DNA of 64,000 nt from Actinomadura opuntiae (GTDB lineage Bacteria; Actinomycetota; Actinomycetes; Streptosporangiales; Streptosporangiaceae): positions 62,001 through 126,000 of the forward strand of contig NZ_JASNWF010000018.1 of assembly GCF_030283205.1 (NCBI RefSeq). Reading direction: 5' to 3'. The notes beneath the pieces were generated by a model that saw nothing but the letters and a program-made list of their open reading frames with translations, made no database searches and was not told the DNA's origin. Of the stretch, positions 43,401-52,207 are shown one piece after another. The number at the start of each line of letters is the position of its first letter. The first letter of the stretch is position 1. Made by a program: the position numbers and the translations under genes.

Positions 43401-43928
43401 TAAATCTCCCCGTTCCGATCTACTCAACAACTCATCGCTCGGAGCGAATGAATCGGGCATAAGGGCATCCCCATACTCGCCGAATTCGCTGCACGCCGGA
43501 CCCGTGCAGTTTCGGTGCTGCCTGACACACATTCGCGCGAACATGTGCACTTTGCCGAAGGATTCGTTGGAGGCAACGGCGATGGCGGTCTCTTCTCGGT
43601 CGGCCAGGATCTGGAACAGCAGGTCGGTGCCGCGTTTGTCGAGTTCGAGGTAGCCGAGCTCATCGATGCAGAGCAGGTCGACGCGGCCGTAGCGGGTGAT
43701 GGTCTTCTTGACGATCCGCTCGTCGGCGGCCTCGACCAGCTCGTTGACCTGCTTGCGCGGCGCGTCCAGATCCGCCCACAGCATCTGATCGATCGCCGGA
43801 TTGAACGCATCCAGCCGCGACCGCGTCGGCGGCATCCGCTTGCGCTCCTTGGGCCACGCCGAGGTCAGCGCCTCGCGCACCATCCGCCGGTGCACCCCGT
43901 TCTTGCGGGCCAACGCGCGGATGCCCAT
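43380..43928 (-). pseudogene. IS21 remnant: IstA start fused to IstB end
   Basis: The N-terminal part (ALARKNGVHRRMVREALTSA, PPTRSRLDAFNPAIDQML) is the start of an IS21 IstA transposase. From about residue 60 it becomes the IstB ATPase: RYGRVDLLCIDELGYLELDK (Walker B) and ADREETAIAVASN. The IstA catalytic core and the IstB P-loop are deleted; homology ends near 43570. A dead deletion product; the remaining ORF runs into the IS5 flank. Confidence 0.75.
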
Positions 43929-44103
43929 GGCTTCCAGCCGAGCGTCCCGCCGTTCGCGGCAAACAGCTCCACCTCGGTCATCCGAGCCATCGGCGCTCCC
44001 TCACGCTCGGAGCACGCTCAGCGTCCCACCGCAACCCCTCAGGTGGGGTCAGAACAAGCTGGAACGGCATCGGTCGCTCCAGCGGTGGCGCCACAGCTCA
44101 CGC

Positions 44104-44379
44104 CTAGGTGGGGCCGCGACTCGTTCTTGGAATCAGTCCGGCCCGTCCCAGGCCGGCGAACATGAAGCTCAGCCGGAAGATCGCGGCCACGGCGTTCGGC
44201 GTCCTCGCCCTCGGAGCCGCGGGCGCATCGCTCGCGTAGGGGAAGGAACAATCGGGACGAGGGTTGTCGGCGAGCAGATCGGTAGCGGTCATGACCTGGG
44301 CCAAGCCTTTGGCATCGTCCGAGAGGTAGCGGGAGCCGGAGGAGACAGCCCGTTCACTCCATGTGACGCTGTAGGTCAT
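44104..44379 (-). pseudogene. RelE/ParE-type toxin, decayed C-terminus
   Basis: 91 codons. The first 50 residues match RelE-family toxins (YSVTWSERAV, then LADNPRPDCSFPY). After that the frame turns into unrelated Ala/Arg/Pro-rich sequence where the beta-strands with catalytic Arg and Tyr should be, so activity is unlikely. The ATG overlaps the antitoxin stop (TGATG), the usual coupling of a type II pair. Confidence 0.6.
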
Positions 44380-44630
44380 CAGTTGGTGAGCCCGAACCGG
44401 CGCCGCACCTCGTCTCGCGGGATCGCCGTCACCGTCCCCGTGTCCTGCTGTGCGCGGTACTCGGCCAGGGCCTCCGCCTCTTCCGCGTCGGCTTGCTCGG
44501 CGAGCTGCGCGCGACGTTCGAGTTCACGCAGCCGGCGGTACTCGTCGAGCGGGACGACCACGGCGGCCTCGCCGCCGAGGCGGATCACCTGATGATCGTC
44601 GCCTACCGGGAGTTCGGTCATGGCTGCCAT
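44379..44630 (-). CDS. Phd/RelB-like antitoxin
   Basis: 83 aa. Phd/YefM-like N-terminal DNA-binding fold (LPVGDDHQVIRLGGEAAVVVPLDEYRRLRELE), then a charged helix that would clamp the toxin, ending RRRFGLTN. The start may be the internal Met (MTELPVGDD). It precedes a toxin gene that looks broken, so the pair is probably an inert remnant. Confidence 0.7.
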   Translation of the reverse strand: MAAMTELPVGDDHQVIRLGGEAAVVVPLDEYRRLRELERRAQLAEQADAEEAEALAEYRAQQDTGTVTAIPRDEVRRRFGLTN

Positions 44631-45285
44631 GCTAGATGAGGAGTCCGACGCCCAGCGCGGAGCCGGAGCGCCGTGCCCTGATCGTGCCCGTTGGGGTGGT
44701 CGGCAGCTGGGGTGCTACGGTCGTTCGCGGGGCATGGATGTGGCCGTTGACCTGCATCTTCGCTGGTTTCAAGATCGCGGCTCCCGAGTTCGACGATGAC
44801 GGGTTCCGCCCGCCGCACCGCCTGAAAGCAGTACGCCGCCAACCACTCCACCGATTCCGGGACATGGCCGTGGGCGTCGGCATGGCGCACGAGCTGGTTG
44901 AGGTTCACCCCGACCGCATTCACCTGACGGCTGGCATTCCGCAGTTCGCATGCAATGCGACGAGGGCCCCGTCCACCGGCCGCCGCTCGCGAATCGCAGT
45001 GCGAACCGTCTTCACGACGAAGGCACTACAGGCGAGACCGGTTCGCGTCGCCACATCGTAAAACTCTTCGTACTCCTGGTCGCAGAATCGGATTCTCAGT
45101 TCTCGCCTCGCCGCCCACCGCTGAGCTTCGCTCGGCGCTGCAGCGGCTTGGCCCCGTCGCGGCCTTCTTTTGGCGTGATCACATGCCTCCACTCCTGGCT
45201 TTTTGCTGGCGAATTTCTCACTATCCGGTTCGCGCGGCAGAACGAGAATCGCCGAGAACGTCTCCGATTCGGCCAGTCGATCCAA
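44618..45285 (-). pseudogene. MobC-like mobilisation protein, frameshifted
   Basis: The first frame (45285-44920) has an N-terminal basic region and RRELRIRFCDQEYEEFYDVA, then RTGLACSAFVVKTVRTAIRE, as in MobC/RHH relaxosome proteins. It stops just before the hallmark AVGVNLNQLVRHADAHG, which lies in a second frame from 44923 (GTG). One indel therefore splits the gene. Its 3' part runs into the 110-bp repeat shared with the AICE end. No relaxase is near. It marks a mobilisable plasmid or IME that once sat here. Confidence 0.6.
44672..44781. repeat. 110-bp repeat, copy 2
   Basis: Matches 26852-26961 except for a handful of substitutions and small indels. It ends with the same TTTCAAGATCGCGGC, but the att core that follows copy 1 is absent here. 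Confidence 0.8.
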
Positions 45286-45587
45286 TGAGGGGAGGCTTCA
45301 CCCACACAGGATGCGAGGAGGGGCAGCCACGCCGGTCCTCCCACTGACGACCTTCCCATATTCTGCCTGACTTGGCTCAATTTAGTGCGCGCATTCCGGG
45401 CGGTGGATCTGTTTGAGCGCGTGGCGTAGTCGGGTCGTATAACAGACTACAGGTACGGAATCTGATGATCATGGCCCTTGACACAGTCCGTGATCTTCGA
45501 GGTGCTTCGTGTCTGCCGCGTCATCATGCCTGTTTGAGCATGAAAGGGAGCCCGTCGATCCCAAACGTCACTCACCCGCTCAGCAAA
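45286..45587. other. Intergenic region, nothing recognised
   Basis: About 300 bp between the MobC-like remnant and a TetR gene. Mixed composition, no terminal repeats, hairpins or coding sequence that I can support. Confidence 0.4.
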
Positions 45588-46352
45588 TTAGCCGGCAGGG
45601 TCGGCGGTGTGGTGATTTCCGCTCCCCGGAAGGAGGCCGTCTATGCCGTCCAGAATTCGAGTTAGGCCGAAAGTCACGTCACTGTCGTCGATATCATCTG
45701 AATAATCACCGCCCAGCATCAAGGCCGCCACAATGGGATATCCGTGCTCGCGCAGCAATGGCAGCAGGAAATCCTGCACGGCGGTCGATTTTACGGAGCC
45801 CGCGCTGCTCTGCCTGAGGTCGCGGCGTATGCCGGCGATCCGGCGTGCATATACATCGAGCAGCAAGGCGCACTGAATTGCCTCCTTGGGGCTGAGCCCG
45901 GCGCCGGTAAGGGTTTCCAGAATGACCTCGGTCCAGCGCAGCAGGTTCGGCGTCATCGGCGCGCCCCGGACGGGCAGGTCCACCAGCCAGGGATGGACAC
46001 CGCACCGGTCGATCATCGCCTGGGTCCAGGTCGTCGCCGCGGTTCGCCAGCGGTCGGCGCCCGACACCAGATCCGGTGCGGGGCCCCATCCGGTCTCGGC
46101 GACCAGCACCAGCAGCTCATCCCTGGATCTGACATATCGGTAGATCGCGTTGGCCGTGAGCCCGAGTTTCTTGGCGAGCTTCGGCATCGACAGCGCCGCG
46201 AAGCCATCCGCGTCGGCCAGGTCGATGGCCGCCTCGACGACCTGCTCGACGCTTTGGGACGGCGGCCTCCCGAGCTTGCTCGTCTTGATGGGCAGGCCCC
46301 AGGCGAGGGCCAACCCCGGCGGCAGCTCCTGCGGATCAACGCCAGTTGACAT
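45588..46352 (-). CDS. TetR-family regulator (TetR-class C-terminal domain)
   Basis: 254 aa from ATG 46352 after GAGGG. HTH at about 30-75: VVEAAIDLADADGFAALSM, then LAKKLGLTANAIYRYVRSRDELL. The C-terminal region (PWLVDLPVRGAPMTPNLLRW) matches the TetR_C class of drug-binding repressors. Divergent from a carboxylesterase gene, with a palindrome between, so that esterase is the likely target. Confidence 0.88.
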   Translation of the reverse strand: MSTGVDPQELPPGLALAWGLPIKTSKLGRPPSQSVEQVVEAAIDLADADGFAALSMPKLAKKLGLTANAIYRYVRSRDELLVLVAETGWGPAPDLVSGADRWRTAATTWTQAMIDRCGVHPWLVDLPVRGAPMTPNLLRWTEVILETLTGAGLSPKEAIQCALLLDVYARRIAGIRRDLRQSSAGSVKSTAVQDFLLPLLREHGYPIVAALMLGGDYSDDIDDSDVTFGLTRILDGIDGLLPGSGNHHTADPAG

Positions 46353-46413
46353 CAGTGGATCGCCCTCACAGATCTCGCCGAACGCTTGACTTTGTGCGTC
46401 CCTTACACTTTTA

Positions 46414-46434
46414 TTCGTGTGTACCTTACACGAA
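46414..46434. promoter_or_regulatory. Palindromic operator between tetR and carboxylesterase gene
   Basis: TTCGTGT and ACACGAA, perfect 7-bp arms around a 7-bp spacer. It lies 33 bp before the esterase start and 62 bp before the tetR start. A related half-site CTTACAC occurs just upstream at about 46402. Confidence 0.55.
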
Positions 46435-46466
46435 GAGGATCGGGACGTGAACACTTGAGACGGCTC

Positions 46467-48131
46467 ATGCAGGGCCCAACAACAGGCCGCGACCGTTCGC
46501 AGCCCACCGTGCCAGGTCACCTGCGGACACTACTCGCCACCGCGGTGCTCTTCGGCGCCTCGGCATGCGCCGGAGCGGCCGGTGCCACGTCGGCGAACCA
46601 GGCCGGGACGGGCCACGATCACTCCACGGTGATTTCAACCGATGCCGGCGCCGTACGCGGCACGCTCACCGCGAGCTCGCGGCTGTTCCAGGGAATCCCG
46701 TACGCGGCCCCACCGACCGGGCCGCTGCGCTGGGCCTCTCCACGGCGTGCCGCATCGTGGTCAGGCATCAGGGACGCGACCCAGCCCGGCAACCGGTGCG
46801 CGCAAGCGGAGGGATTGATCGACAAGGCCAGCATTACTGAGGACTGCCTCTACCTCAACGTCACGACGCCTCGCCACAGCAGCGCTCGCAAACTACCGGT
46901 GATGGTGTGGATCCACGGCAACGGCTTCATCAACGGCGCCGGAGGCCTCTATGACGCACAGCGCCTGGCGAGCACGGGCAACGTGATCGTGGTGTCACCC
47001 AATTACCGCCTGGGCATCTTCGGATTCCTTGCACATCCGGCCCTCGATCACGGTGCGGCCCGGCATCTTTCGGGCAACTTCGGGCTCGAGGACCAGCAGG
47101 CTGCGCTGCGATGGGTCCAGCGTAACGCCGCGGCGTTCGGTGGCGATCGGGCAAACGTCACCATATTCGGCGAGTCGGCCGGAGGTACAAGCGTCTGCTC
47201 CCATCTGGCGGCTCCCGGCTCGGCAGGGCTCTTCCAGAAGGCGATCGTGCAGAGTGCGGAATGCACTGGGAGAAAATGGTCACCGGGTCCACCGACCTGG
47301 TTCCCACTGCCGCGCACGGAGCGTGAGCAGCACGGACTCGACGTCGCCTCCGAACTCGGCTGTCCCAATGTCCGTACAGCCGCGGCCTGCCTGCGGGACA
47401 TAAAATCAGTGGAGAAACTCGCCAAGTGGTCCGACGACGGCATCGGATCCGGGCCTACAACGGGTGGCGGCGTGCTTCCCCTCAGCCCGCAAAAGGCATT
47501 CGCCACAGGCCATTTCAATCGCGTGCCGCTCATCCAAGGCATCACGCGCGACGAACATCGCCTCTTCACCGCCGCCATCGAGGCCGCGACAGGCAAGCAG
47601 ACGACCGATGCCAGCTACCAGGAGGAAATCCACACGCTCTTCGGGCCGACCGACGCCGCGCGGATCCTGGCTCGTTACCCCAGCGATCATTTTCACTCCG
47701 CTGGCGAGGCGCTTTCCACCGTCGTGACGGACTGGGCGTGGGCCTGCCCTGTTCTTGATCGAAACCGCGCACTGTCCGCACACGTACCCGTCTACGCTTA
47801 TGAATTCAGCGACGAGAATGCCCCATGGTTCACCACCCTGTCGAAGCCGAATTTTCCCACCGGCGCATTTCACGGTGCCGAGCTTCAGTACCTCTTCGAC
47901 GACGAGCAGCTTCCCGGGCCGGCAACAGGCGCGCAACGCAGGCTCTCGAATCAGATGATGCGTTACTGGAGTCAATTCGCGCATACGGGAAACCCGAATG
48001 GTCGCAACTTGCCGTATTGGCCGCCATTCCAAGGAGGCGAACAGGTCCAATCGCTGGCGCCGAGCGCAATCGGGTCAGCAGATCTCGCCCAGGAGCACAA
48101 GTGCACCTTCTGGGCCTCAATCGGCAACTGA
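46467..48131 (+). CDS. Secreted type-B carboxylesterase
   Basis: 554 aa; ATG 46467 chosen because it sits just before a signal sequence (TLLATAVLFGASACAGAAG) whose Cys may be a lipobox. Alpha/beta-hydrolase of the carboxylesterase B family: NRCAQAEG and EDCLYLNV near the N-terminus, WIHGNGFINGAGG oxyanion region, nucleophile Ser in FGESAGGTS, charge-relay His in AFHGAELQYLF. Hydrolyses carboxylic esters outside the membrane. Probably controlled by the divergent TetR regulator. Confidence 0.9.
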   Translation: MQGPTTGRDRSQPTVPGHLRTLLATAVLFGASACAGAAGATSANQAGTGHDHSTVISTDAGAVRGTLTASSRLFQGIPYAAPPTGPLRWASPRRAASWSGIRDATQPGNRCAQAEGLIDKASITEDCLYLNVTTPRHSSARKLPVMVWIHGNGFINGAGGLYDAQRLASTGNVIVVSPNYRLGIFGFLAHPALDHGAARHLSGNFGLEDQQAALRWVQRNAAAFGGDRANVTIFGESAGGTSVCSHLAAPGSAGLFQKAIVQSAECTGRKWSPGPPTWFPLPRTEREQHGLDVASELGCPNVRTAAACLRDIKSVEKLAKWSDDGIGSGPTTGGGVLPLSPQKAFATGHFNRVPLIQGITRDEHRLFTAAIEAATGKQTTDASYQEEIHTLFGPTDAARILARYPSDHFHSAGEALSTVVTDWAWACPVLDRNRALSAHVPVYAYEFSDENAPWFTTLSKPNFPTGAFHGAELQYLFDDEQLPGPATGAQRRLSNQMMRYWSQFAHTGNPNGRNLPYWPPFQGGEQVQSLAPSAIGSADLAQEHKCTFWASIGN

Positions 48132-48254
48132 TCGCGTAATGCGGACCGCGCGCACGGGGATGGCCCGACGAACCGCTGACCGCTCCCGGCGTCCAGCGGC
48201 GCTCCCCGCACGCGTGGCGGGGAGCACCGACGGGGCACGGCGACACGCTGTAAG

Positions 48255-48960
48255 TGCTATCAGCAAATGGGGCGCGTGGGTCGTGTCGCAACGGGCTGCA
48301 GGCCGAACTCCGCCGTCGCGTCGAGGCTGGTGATGTAGCCCTTGAGCCCGGCCGGCGCCCGGGCCTTGGCGACCTGCTGATCGATCCCGCGCAGGGTCCG
48401 GCGGGCCCGGTCGGCACGGTACTGGTAGTAGATCACCTGATCCCGCCGGGCGCCGGTGGTGCCGACGGCCAGGGCTGGGTGAAGATGTGCCCATCGGGGA
48501 TCCCGGCGTCGCAGTGCTCGCGCCGCCACTGTTTCACCACATACGGGACATCACCGATCTGCACGTTGAGGATGAACGACAGCCCCGCTTGCTCGATGGC
48601 CTGTTTGTTGGCGTCGGAGATCATGCCCGCGTCCGCGACGATGGTGACGTCGGCCAGGTGGTGGGTGGTCATGAACGCATCGGTCAGCAGCCAGATCGTA
48701 ACCTGCGGGTCCAGCCTGCGCTCCTTGCAGAACCCCGGCTCGCGGAGCCCGTCGCCCTGATCGGTTCGAAATACAGCGTCGACACGTCATGCAGCACCAG
48801 GCAGGCCGGGCCCAGCCGGGCACGCCACCTCAAGCGGCTGCCGCCACGCCCGCTCGGCAAACACCGGCAGCCGCCGTTTCACCGTCGCATACGACGCCGC
48901 GTCGCCCCCCGCCTCCTCCAGCACGCGCAGGCTGTCCCTTACATGCAGGGCTTTGATCCG
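48255..48960 (-). pseudogene. IS1634-family transposase remnant
   Basis: Pieces of one transposase in several frames, read from right to left: SYATVKRRLPVFAERAWRQP, then GLREPGFCKERRLDPQVTI, then DVTIVADAGMISDANKQAIE, then VIYYQYRADRARRTLRGIDQ. A stretch of about 30 residues is missing between the LLTDA and FMTTHH segments, and frames change at least twice. Neither end of the element was found. Confidence 0.75.
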
Positions 48961-49041
48961 GGATGGGTGTCGCGATCGCCTTGGAATACAGCGCCACGAG
49001 ATGCTTGGACGCCCGGAGCATGGGCGATCCAAGGTTTGTAC

Positions 49042-49605
49042 TCAGCGCTTGGTCTCGTACCTGGTCAGGAGTACGCCGTCGGGGAACGTCCGTGTCTCCA
49101 TCAGAGTCAGGTTCACCCAGTTGACCAGGGCCGTAAAGAACGGGGTGCCGCTGCCCACCAAGACCGGTGCGGTGACCAGCACGTACTCGTCGATCAGCCC
49201 GGCCCGCATCGCCGCTGCGGCAAGTGTGGCGCCGCCGATGTCCATGGGGCCGCCGTCCTCGGCCTTGAGCCGGGTGATCTCGGTGACCGCGTCGCCGGTG
49301 ACCAGGCGGGTGTTCCAGTCGACCGTGCTGGTCGTCGAGGAGAACACCACCTTCGGCATGTCCCGCCAGCGGCGGGCGAACTCGATCTCCGCCGGGGTGG
49401 CGCCAGGCTGCTGGTCGGCAGTCGGCCAGTAGGAGCTCATCGTCTCCCACAACCTGCGCCCGTACAGCGACAGGCCGGTCGCCCCCACCCGGTCGGACCA
49501 CCACTGGAACAGCTCGTCGCTCGGTACGCTCCAGCCGAGGTCGTCGCCGGGCGCTGCGATGTAGCCGTCCAGGCTCAGGTTCATGGCGAAGGTCAGTTTC
49601 CGCAC
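49042..49605 (-). CDS. Dihydrofolate-reductase-like (RibD C-terminal) protein
   Basis: 187 aa from ATG 49605. RibD_C/DHFR fold: MNLSLDGYIAAPGDDLGW at the start, GLSLYGRRLWETMSSYW, PKVVFSSTTS, MDIGGATLAAAAMRAGLIDE and a TRTFPDGVLLTRY end. These small proteins are common in actinobacteria and are presumed NADPH-dependent reductases; substrate unknown. It sits alone between a transposase remnant and a Cdd1-like gene. Confidence 0.9.
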   Translation of the reverse strand: MRKLTFAMNLSLDGYIAAPGDDLGWSVPSDELFQWWSDRVGATGLSLYGRRLWETMSSYWPTADQQPGATPAEIEFARRWRDMPKVVFSSTTSTVDWNTRLVTGDAVTEITRLKAEDGGPMDIGGATLAAAAMRAGLIDEYVLVTAPVLVGSGTPFFTALVNWVNLTLMETRTFPDGVLLTRYETKR

Positions 49606-49793
49606 GCGTCAGCCTCCTGTGAGTCGGTACTCGGCGTACAGACCAGCACGGCGCGGAAAAATCACCGGTCAGGCCACACCGAGGGCCGATTCACCACCAC
49701 GCCAAGCGGATGTTGCGTAGGGACGGGGACTCCGTACGTACACCCGACCGGCAACCCGAAAGCGAGTTTTCTGTTCGCGGGTCGAACCGGGTT

Positions 49794-50105
49794 CTAGGCA
49801 CCTTTGTTGCTGGGCCTGGTTGCGGCTAGTAGACGTTTACGCTCGGGGGTGTAGTGCCACCACGGACGGGCGGGGCGTCCTTCGGCCTGGTCAACGGCGG
49901 ACATGATGGTGTCGAGCAGGCACGGGTCGAGTGCCTCACCGGAGGCGGCCGACATCTGCTCGTACAGCTCGACCGGGTCCCTGTCCGTCAGTTGGGTGAT
50001 GCGGGTGATGCCGACGCGCTCGAAGTAGCCGGCCACCGCCCGGCCGACGTTGACCAGTTCGGTGAGGTCGGACCCTTTGAGGTCCGCTCGGTCGTGTGAG
50101 TTCAC
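49794..50105 (-). CDS. Cdd1-type helix-hairpin-helix protein
   Basis: 103 aa; GTG 50105 has AAGGAGG at good spacing. It matches the pathogenicity-locus Cdd1 family: LVNVGRAVAGYFERVGITRI (helix-hairpin-helix, DNA binding), then DRDPVELYEQM, a single Cys in LDPCLLDTIMSAV, and a PARPWWHYTPERK tail. Role unknown; probably nucleic-acid binding. The start overlaps the stop of a 62-codon upstream ORF as GTGA. Confidence 0.8.
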   Translation of the reverse strand: MNSHDRADLKGSDLTELVNVGRAVAGYFERVGITRITQLTDRDPVELYEQMSAASGEALDPCLLDTIMSAVDQAEGRPARPWWHYTPERKRLLAATRPSNKGA

Positions 50106-50290
50106 GGTGTCGCCTCCTTGCTCGGTGTGGTCCGGGCTTGTGCCACCGTCAGGCGCGCGGTGGTGTCCACGTCCGGCTGCCATGCACGCTGGACGCGGGC
50201 CACGGCCCGGTTGAGTGCCGTCCGCTCGTCGTCATACCTATGTTCACCAGGTCGGAAGACCCGGCCCGGAGATCTGTCCTTGCAGGGCAA
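50102..50290 (-). CDS. Possible small protein coupled to the Cdd1-like gene
   Basis: 62 codons ending with a stop that overlaps the Cdd1-like GTG. Helical middle (DERTALNRAVARVQRAW) and a Thr-rich end. It may be a real coupled partner or the tail of a lost upstream gene. No family recognised. Confidence 0.35.
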   Translation of the reverse strand: MPCKDRSPGRVFRPGEHRYDDERTALNRAVARVQRAWQPDVDTTARLTVAQARTTPSKEATP

Positions 50291-50573
50291 CGTAGTCCCG
50301 TACTTGACGGGGGTCTTGCAGGAATCGGACGTCGCGGGCCCCGCGCCTGGGTGCTCGGGGCATGTGGCGGTGGGCGCCGGGCCGTGCGCCGTACCGCACC
50401 GAACGGCTATCCGCCGCTTGGACGTCTGCGGGCGTATCGGCCGCTGACCAGGAAGTACGTCGAGTCCCTGTTGGCCCGGCCCCGGCAGGGACGAAGACGG
50501 TCACGCGTCTGCAGGCGCGTCGGGGCCGGACGACTCTCGGAAACGTGCCGTGCTGCCTCTAAGATCCGCTGCC

Positions 50574-50945
50574 ATGGAGCCCAAAGCGTTCACGAGTTCT
50601 CCAGTGGTCTGGCTGGTGACCGAAGACATCCACCTCATCCGTGCGGACACCATCACCGGCATCGGCGTTACCGGCGAGCAACTCACCGTCTGGCAGGGTG
50701 ACCGGGCTACCACCGTGGTGCAGGCAGGCGTGCGTCCGCAGTTCTCCGCGAGACACGCCGGCCTCTTGGCTCAGTGCCTCGCCGCCGCTGTCGGCAGTCC
50801 GCCGCTCGATCGTGGAGGCAAGCCCTTCCCCCTCGTCTACGTGTGGCTCTACCTCGATGACGCAGAAGATCCCTGCTGGCAGGTCGGGGTCGCGGGCGGC
50901 GATGAAGACTCCGAACCACCGTTCAGTGCCAGCGCGCTGGCCTGA
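50574..50945 (+). CDS. Hypothetical protein
   Basis: 123 aa, ATG 50574. Beta-rich (VVWLVTEDIHLIRADTITGI, QLTVWQGDRATTVVQAG) with a helix ARHAGLLAQCLAAAVG and an acidic end (YVWLYLDDAEDPCW). No family recognised. It precedes the unknown 358-aa gene by 110 bp on the same strand and might share its role. Confidence 0.6.
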   Translation: MEPKAFTSSPVVWLVTEDIHLIRADTITGIGVTGEQLTVWQGDRATTVVQAGVRPQFSARHAGLLAQCLAAAVGSPPLDRGGKPFPLVYVWLYLDDAEDPCWQVGVAGGDEDSEPPFSASALA

Positions 50946-51024
50946 ATCGGCAGGTCAGGGCACGTAGCTACGCCTCATCACCGGTTCGGGGGCGGGGGTT
51001 GCGGTGTGTTCTGGGCTGGGCGTG

Positions 51025-51037
51025 GCAACGTAGTTGC
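51025..51037 (+). promoter_or_regulatory. Palindrome upstream of paralogue copy B
   Basis: GCAAC-GTA-GTTGC, centred 25 bp before the GTG at 51056. It shares the central CGTAG and the flanking GGCA/TGC with the element before copy A at 27341. Confidence 0.45.
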
Positions 51038-51055
51038 TGGACCGGGAGGGGAGCC

Positions 51056-52132
51056 GTGACCACATATGCCTTCGACGAGGAGCGGCGCGCGATCGTCGGG
51101 GTCTGGGAGACCGGGTCGGGTAGTGCTGCTTTCAGCTTTGCCGGGCTTCCGCTTGATGTCCCCGTCGGCGCGGTCCAGCATCTCACTCTGGCTCTGACCA
51201 GGCTTTCTGCTCAGGCGTGGCGTACCTACACCCATCCGGCGTCCGCCGCGGACGAGCAGGAGGTGAACAGCGAGGGATGGCGACGCGCGCAGCATCGGGA
51301 GGCGTTCGCGGTCGTGGCGCAGGCTCTGGCCAAGCCGAACCTCCCCTCGGACGGCGTGCTGGCCGTGTCGTACAACCCGGTCGAGGAGTGCGCCCATCGA
51401 GTCGGACGCGCCTTGCACGACATCGGCGATGCGGAGCTGAGCAGGCTGGTCGGTGTTGAGGTGCAGGCCGAGTTGGACGCGATCGAACGGGCGGAGATCG
51501 GTGATCTCACCGGACGCGCCCGTCAGGCCCTGGCTCTCACGCGTGCCGACGCCTCCCCCGTCCAGGTTCAGGCCGCTGACAAGATCCTCAATGCGGACCC
51601 GCTCGGCAGCCCGAGCCTGTTCACGGAGGTCGAGCCCGCGGCTGCCGCCATTGCGGCGGCGCACTGGCTCCAGGCCGCCGCCGACGTCACGTCCGAGACG
51701 ACCGGCTACGCCACCACCCAGATCATCGAGGAAGCGGACAGCATCGAGGCCGTCGCGCACGAGACCCCGACCCTCGTGCTGGAACAACTCGCGGTCGGCC
51801 TCAGCCCGTATGAGACGGTCACCAGCCTGATCCGGGGCGCGATGATCGTTGCCGAGGGCCGGATACCGGATCTCGACGAATTCCTTGAGCACGTCTCCGA
51901 AGCCGAGATGCTGGCCCGGAATCACCATGATCCGAAGTTCCGCAGCATGCTGCTCAAAGAACTCCGCACTACTCCCCTGGATCCGAAACGTCCGGCGCAC
52001 GACCTTCTGGAAGATCTGCTCGACGGCATCCGCGGCTGCTGGCTCATTTATCAGGAAGACGCCTCGGACGACGACGACTTCGCCGAAGAGGTTCGCGCGG
52101 AGGCCAACGCCAATCGCGATCGGCTCACCTGA
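51056..52132 (+). CDS. Unknown protein, intact member of the duplicated family
   Basis: 358 aa; GTG 51056 follows GGGAGGGGAG. No family recognised. The N-terminal 90 residues look beta-rich (TTYAFDEERRAIVGVWETGS) and the rest is helical. Notable segments: RTYTHPASAADEQEVNSEGW, SYNPVEECAHRVGRALHD, ARQALALTRADASPVQVQAA and VAHETPTLVLEQLAVGLS. The C-terminus is very acidic (YQEDASDDDDFAEEV). No membrane segments or catalytic motif seen. The copy at 27341 is a broken relative. Its repeated appearance next to mobile DNA hints at a role in element biology or defence. Confidence 0.7.
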   Translation: MTTYAFDEERRAIVGVWETGSGSAAFSFAGLPLDVPVGAVQHLTLALTRLSAQAWRTYTHPASAADEQEVNSEGWRRAQHREAFAVVAQALAKPNLPSDGVLAVSYNPVEECAHRVGRALHDIGDAELSRLVGVEVQAELDAIERAEIGDLTGRARQALALTRADASPVQVQAADKILNADPLGSPSLFTEVEPAAAAIAAAHWLQAAADVTSETTGYATTQIIEEADSIEAVAHETPTLVLEQLAVGLSPYETVTSLIRGAMIVAEGRIPDLDEFLEHVSEAEMLARNHHDPKFRSMLLKELRTTPLDPKRPAHDLLEDLLDGIRGCWLIYQEDASDDDDFAEEVRAEANANRDRLT

Positions 52133-52207
52133 CTCCCACTCGCCCGACGCCTTCGCCGTTGGAAAATCGGTTGCTTATGGTGGTGTGGGACGCGCTGAAT
52201 ACTGCGC

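Noticed and set aside
48132..49040. A live transposon at the esterase 3' side
   Set aside because: Transposase pieces lie in several frames with an internal deletion and no terminal repeats; only a remnant is supported.
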